This document shows, piece after piece, positions 61,238 through 64,000 of a DNA stretch of 64,000 nt. The translations under genes were made by a program, and so were the position numbers. Location: contig CP036424.1 of NCBI GenBank assembly GCA_007745835.1, positions 767,001 through 831,000 of the forward strand, in the 5' to 3' direction. The notes beneath the pieces are model-generated. The model was not told the DNA's origin, made no database searches, and saw only the letters and a program-made list of their open reading frames with translations. Source of the stretch: Planctomycetes bacterium MalM25 (GTDB lineage Bacteria > Planctomycetota > Planctomycetia > Pirellulales > Lacipirellulaceae). The first letter of the stretch is position 1. Each line of letters opens with the position of its first letter.

Positions 61238-61449
61238 CGGTGGGTGCCGTATCGCTCGGGTTTCAGGCAGGTTTGCCCGATGATGCAGCGCAAATGACAG
61301 TAGATCGGCCGCGAGATGAGATCGATCCTGAATTGCAGTACCTACTGATGGCTTGGAGTTCGCTCTCCGACGATGTTCGGCAGGCTCTTGCCAGCCTAGC
61401 GAGGGCGGCCAGAGCTGGAGACGGCAATGACGACCTGTGCCGCACGTAG
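61228..61449 (+). CDS. Small orphan ORF next to the tRNA fragment (possibly truncated)
   Basis: The frame encodes up to 73 aa; ATG 61294 would give 51 aa. The helical core DPELQYLLMAWSSLSDDVRQALASLARAA recalls short C-terminal helices found in small ORFs beside planctomycete integrases, though I cannot confirm this here. Codon use is less G/C-biased than the surrounding chromosome. Because the upstream ATG lies within the tRNA fragment, this may be the truncated end of a gene lost with a mobile element. Confidence 0.4.
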   Translation: MIPPVGAVSLGFQAGLPDDAAQMTVDRPRDEIDPELQYLLMAWSSLSDDVRQALASLARAARAGDGNDDLCRT

Positions 61450-61640
61450 ATCTCACCTCGGGTACTTGTAGGCATTTGAGGTTCTCCCTGGCAAGAAAAA
61501 GCCCTGTCTACCCGCCGCGAACAGCCACTATTTGGCATTTTTGTTACTGGATGACTAGCCCGACCCGTCCGTGGCGGGCGAGTCGCTGGAGGATCTCTGA
61601 ACCGGCATCTCGCTGCTTGTTCTCTGACAATCTGATTTAG
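61450..61640. other. Gene-free remnant between the orphan ORF and the IS element
   Basis: About 190 nt with no supported gene. It contains lower-G+C runs (for example TTTGGCATTTTTGTTACTGG) unlike the flanking chromosome, consistent with decayed mobile DNA. The IS target site TA is at its right end. Confidence 0.35.
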
Positions 61641-61643
61641 AGC

Positions 61644-62072
61644 CTATCCCAGAACTTCTGTGGTGCTGAGGGTGTTGTAGGCGAAGGCGAATTGGAGCAT
61701 GGCGAGGTAGTTGTTGGACTTCTTTTCCCATCGGACGAGGAGCCGGCGGAAGCGATTGATCCAGGAGTGGGTCCGCTCGACGACCCACCGCCTCGCCTTG
61801 AACCGTTTGTTCTTCTTCCGCTGCGAGGCTTCCTGGCCACGCGATTTGACGTGCGGCCGGTAGTGACGCCGCTCCAAGAACTTGCGGACGTCTTGCGAGT
61901 CGTACCCCTTGTCGAGGCAGACGTGCTGATGCCGATGACGAGTCGGCTGTGGTCGAGGGATTGGGACGCTGTCGAGTGTCGCCTTGAGGAGCCGGATGTC
62001 GTGCGTGTTGGCCCCGCTCACCGCGACGCCCAAGGGGACGCCGCGGGCGTCGGTGAGCACCGAACGCTTCAC
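61644..62072 (-). CDS. IS5-family transposase, C-terminal frame (orfB)
   Basis: A 142-aa frame holding the second Asp (VCLDKGYDS) and the catalytic Glu (RRWVVERTHSWINRFRRL) of the DDE domain, preceded by KRSVLTDARGVPLGVAVSGANTHD. Its own start would be GTG 62072, but it is normally expressed as a fusion with orfA through a frameshift near 62109-62118, where the coding strand reads GGGGAAAAAG. Reading of the other frame through that site (GKNPTDRGKLGVKRS) restores the family sequence. It ends within the left terminal repeat. Confidence 0.87.
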   Translation of the reverse strand: MKRSVLTDARGVPLGVAVSGANTHDIRLLKATLDSVPIPRPQPTRHRHQHVCLDKGYDSQDVRKFLERRHYRPHVKSRGQEASQRKKNKRFKARRWVVERTHSWINRFRRLLVRWEKKSNNYLAMLQFAFAYNTLSTTEVLG

Positions 62073-62079
62073 GCCCAGC

Positions 62080-62496
62080 TTACCGCGGTCGGTGGGGTTC
62101 TTGCCCGTCTTTTTCCCCGCCCAGAGGCGATTTGGTCATCGCTCCGTCGACGCTCAACCAATTCCACTGAATGCCTTTGAGCTGGTCGTACTCCACGAGC
62201 GAGGCCTTCCACAGCTTGCGGAAGACGCCCGCCTCGGTCCACTCTTGGAAGTAGCGGTGCAACGTGCTGCCCGAGCCGTACTCTTGGGGGACGGCCTTCC
62301 ACTGGCAGCCGGTCCGCAGGACGTAGAAGACGCCCCGGGCCACCTGCTTCAGGTCGGCCCGGGGACGACCGCCTCGGGGGCTCGCCTGGTAGCGTGGCAG
62401 CAGCGGCTGCATCCGCAGCCAGAGCGTTTCGGGCAGCTGCCACGAACGACGCGACTTGCGTTTCGCCTTACGGACTCTCCGCTTCTTCTTCGACAT
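62080..62496 (-). CDS. IS5-family transposase, N-terminal frame (orfA)
   Basis: A 138-aa frame: a very basic N-terminus (KKKRRVRKAKRKSRRSW), then the DUF4096-type DNA-binding part (LPRYQASPRGGRPRADLKQVARGVFYVLRTGCQWKAVPQEYGSGSTLHRYFQEW), then NWLSVDGAMTKSPLGG with the first catalytic Asp. After a short A-run the frame continues into a non-family tail and stops. Joining orfB needs a net +1 (or -2) shift; this may be programmed, or the element may be broken. ATG 62496, with GTG 62505 as alternative. Confidence 0.85.
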   Translation of the reverse strand: MSKKKRRVRKAKRKSRRSWQLPETLWLRMQPLLPRYQASPRGGRPRADLKQVARGVFYVLRTGCQWKAVPQEYGSGSTLHRYFQEWTEAGVFRKLWKASLVEYDQLKGIQWNWLSVDGAMTKSPLGGEKDGQEPHRPR

Positions 62497-62585
62497 CGAT
62501 CCCACCTCCGTGCTACCAAGTGAGTTCCACTCACTCGGCTCTAAGGACGTGGATCGATCCCGGTTCGGTTACGGGATAGGCTCTA

Positions 62586-62819
62586 AGCCTCGGTCTAGTC
62601 TAGCGAGCCGGGCCGGGGCGTGAGGCCAGACTGCACAGCATCGACGCCTCCTGTGCCGGTTAGCGGTCGGAAGGCACGGGCTCCGAATGGCGGCTCGAAT
62701 ACCCCGACCGCGACGCTCCAAACTCGCCGAGGTCTGCCGGACCGACGCGGGTTGGCGTTCGGCCGTAGTTGCGGCGGTTGGTCCAACCGACCGAACTTTG
62801 AGGGACCAGTAATTCGCGG
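62586..62819. other. Gene-free stretch right of the IS element
   Basis: About 230 nt without a supported gene in any frame. Direct or inverted repeats that would mark the other end of an island were not seen; no second copy of the tRNA 3' end is present here. Confidence 0.35.
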
Positions 62820-63866
62820 TCAGGAGGCATCCGACTCTGGCCACGCCACCTCAATCAACACCTTGTCAATCAGCTGTTTCGCCGTAGTAAGCCCACCCAG
62901 ATCATAGTCGATCTCACCCGCTGAGAGGTCTCCCACGCCGCCGTGCCCAATCAACTCCATCAGGTAGAAGCGGCGTTGGTCGCTGGGGTAGATCCGCGCT
63001 TCGTAGACGACCGAGGGCTGGCCGTTGCCGATTGGCCGATCGGGCGACTCGGAGCTCTGTTGATATGATGGGTTGGGGTCTTTGGCCGCGTTGATTTCGA
63101 CGTAAAGTGCGAATGGCAAGCCACCGGTTTGTAGGTGGCCGTCCATCGAGAAGTCGCGTGTCGGAGTCGCCGAGCTGACCGCGTCGACGTCTGGCGGTAG
63201 AGCTTCGCCGAGCAGCTTCTCGTACCGTGCTTGCCAGACGGGCAAGACCTCCTTCCTTCGCACTGTGCGTCCGCCCCACGTCATCGTGCCAGACGCCGCC
63301 GACGCCTCGGACACGTAGATGGTCTCTAGCACATCGCCTTCTTCGTTCTCAGCCCAAATGGCGAGCTGCGTCTGCAAGCCGCTCAAGTCGAGCTCGTCGA
63401 CGTCTCGGCCGAATGCCGGTCCCCAGTCGAACTCGATTCGCAGACCGGTATCGGCTGTATCGCCTCGGTGAACACGCAAGCCACTCTCGACTGGCAGATA
63501 GGCGACGCGACGGTGCGGTCGGAAAATCTCTTGCGTGTGTTGAGCCTCGTAGCCTTGGCCGATCAGTTGCGACACGGGCCACGCGTTCCAGATCGCTGCG
63601 ACGAGCGTTAGCGCCCACACCCCCGCAGCGCTAGCCGCCTGGAGCCACCCAGACGAACGGCCCTGCCCGGGCGCCGCGCGCAGCAGGTTGCGGAAGTACC
63701 GCCCCCGAGAACTCAGGTGCAGGCCCACCAGGATCGCCGTCGCGAAACCGAAGGCGATGTGGACCCGCGTCACGACCAGTGAGAACGGCTGAAAGAACCG
63801 CAGCAACCCACTAGCGAGGAGCGTGAGGAAGCAGAAAAGGAGGCCAACGTTGACGACGTGCTTCAT
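62820..63866 (-). CDS. Membrane protein with C-terminal DUF2271-like domain
   Basis: A 348-aa protein. Helices at about 4-24, 31-50 and 75-95; the first two include VTRVHIAFGFATAILVGLHLSSRGRY, with histidines placed as in small haem-binding membrane domains (DUF4405 type). The soluble part has GLRIEFDWGPAFGRDVDEL, LETIYVSEASAASGTMTWGGRTVRRKEVLPVW, SSATPTRDFSM and, near the end, PSVVYEARIYPSDQRRFYLMELIGHGG, which fits DUF2271. A redox-linked envelope role is possible. ATG 63866 is preferred to TTG 63875. Confidence 0.75.
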   Translation of the reverse strand: MKHVVNVGLLFCFLTLLASGLLRFFQPFSLVVTRVHIAFGFATAILVGLHLSSRGRYFRNLLRAAPGQGRSSGWLQAASAAGVWALTLVAAIWNAWPVSQLIGQGYEAQHTQEIFRPHRRVAYLPVESGLRVHRGDTADTGLRIEFDWGPAFGRDVDELDLSGLQTQLAIWAENEEGDVLETIYVSEASAASGTMTWGGRTVRRKEVLPVWQARYEKLLGEALPPDVDAVSSATPTRDFSMDGHLQTGGLPFALYVEINAAKDPNPSYQQSSESPDRPIGNGQPSVVYEARIYPSDQRRFYLMELIGHGGVGDLSAGEIDYDLGGLTTAKQLIDKVLIEVAWPESDAS

Positions 63867-63932
63867 GGAAGGCAAACGCGTTCCACCTACAGGGACTGGC
63901 GGCTGGGCAGCGGAATCCGGAGCGCGGGTGCG

Positions 63933-64000
63933 CTAGTTAGCGAGGCCGGCGGACGCCGCATCGCCTTCGCGATACAGCCGGACCTCATAGACGCGTGCCG
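63933..64000 (-). CDS. C-terminal end of a protein, possibly a DUF2271-like paralogue (partial)
   Basis: On the minus strand an open frame enters from the right edge and ends at TAG 63933-63935: ARVYEVRLYREGDAASAGLAN. The RVYEVRLYREGD words resemble VVYEARIYPSDQ of the downstream gene, so it may be the tail of a related protein in the same operon (66 nt gap to the next start). Confidence 0.55.
   Translation of the reverse strand, partial: ARVYEVRLYREGDAASAGLAN

Larger units (their letters stand above)
61641..62583 (-). mobile_element. IS5-family (IS427-group-like) insertion sequence
   Basis: The terminal inverted repeats GAGCCTATCCC-GAAC-like (61641 onward) and GGGATAGGCTC (62573-62583) match over the outer 11 nt. 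A TA pair flanks each end (61639-61640 and 62584-62585), the expected short duplication. Two minus-strand frames encode a DDE transposase. Total length is 943 bp. A second GGCTCTAAG word at 62537-62545 lies inside the right end. Confidence 0.88.

Overview
The window is high-G+C chromosomal DNA with a dense gene layout. Its gene content points to a planctomycete, most likely of the order Pirellulales. The evidence is a DUF1559 protein with a prepilin-type N-terminus, PEP-CTERM proteins carrying dockerin repeats, a DUF1570 protein, an alkaline-phosphatase/TPR fusion, a redoxin/haem/copper-oxygenase fusion, and a Gram-negative-type envelope (LptF/G permease, flagellar P- and L-rings, RND pumps). 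The species assignment is inference; no rRNA is present.

Layout. 1-3.2 kb: the tail of an unknown gene, tRNA-Leu(UAG), two tandem small secreted CXXCH proteins closed by a strong terminator, an aldose epimerase, tRNA-Val(UAC) and a sulfotransferase-like gene. 3.2-9.7 kb: surface and secretion genes (dockerin metalloprotease, two paralogous PEP-CTERM proteins, phosphatase/TPR protein, DUF1559 protein). 9.7-13.9 kb: lptG-like, comF-like, DUF502 and hemC.

14.2-31.9 kb is one flagellar locus read entirely on the + strand: flgF, flgG, flgA, flgH, flgI, rod-binding flgJ-like, flgN-like, flgK, flgL, fliW, csrA, flagellin, fliD and fliS. It encodes distal rod, ring, hook-filament junction, filament and cap proteins, plus the FliW/CsrA switch that couples flagellin secretion to translation. 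FlgL (880 aa), flagellin (706 aa) and FliD (1045 aa) are strongly enlarged by repeated beta-rich modules, so the cell probably makes a thick, decorated filament. Basal body, hook and export genes must lie elsewhere.

32-46 kb: mqnD (futalosine menaquinone pathway), a small overlapping gene, a dicarboxylate symporter, an S10 carboxypeptidase, signal peptidase I, recJ, rpmG (L33), the redoxin/cytochrome/monooxygenase fusion, an HAE3/MMPL exporter, a YjbQ protein and a small P-loop kinase-like gene. 46-60.9 kb: flotillin plus NfeD-like operon, several planctomycete hypotheticals, a DUF1570 protein, a tripartite RND pump (adaptor plus permease) and a DUF2231 membrane protein.

61.2-62.6 kb looks like the scar of a mobile region: the 3' half of a tRNA with CAU anticodon, a small orphan ORF, then a 943-bp IS5/IS427-type element with terminal inverted repeats and a TA duplication. 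The window ends in a membrane/DUF2271-like gene and the tail of what looks like a paralogue.

The most unusual non-coding signal is a recurrent intergenic architecture: inverted arms, each built of two near-identical 7-10-nt purine-rich words. It occurs at four loci with different word sequences (14.95, 31.93, 39.5 and 49.35/49.92 kb), one of them framing a single low-G+C membrane-protein gene. A separate dispersed palindrome occurs 3' of hemC and of the symporter gene.
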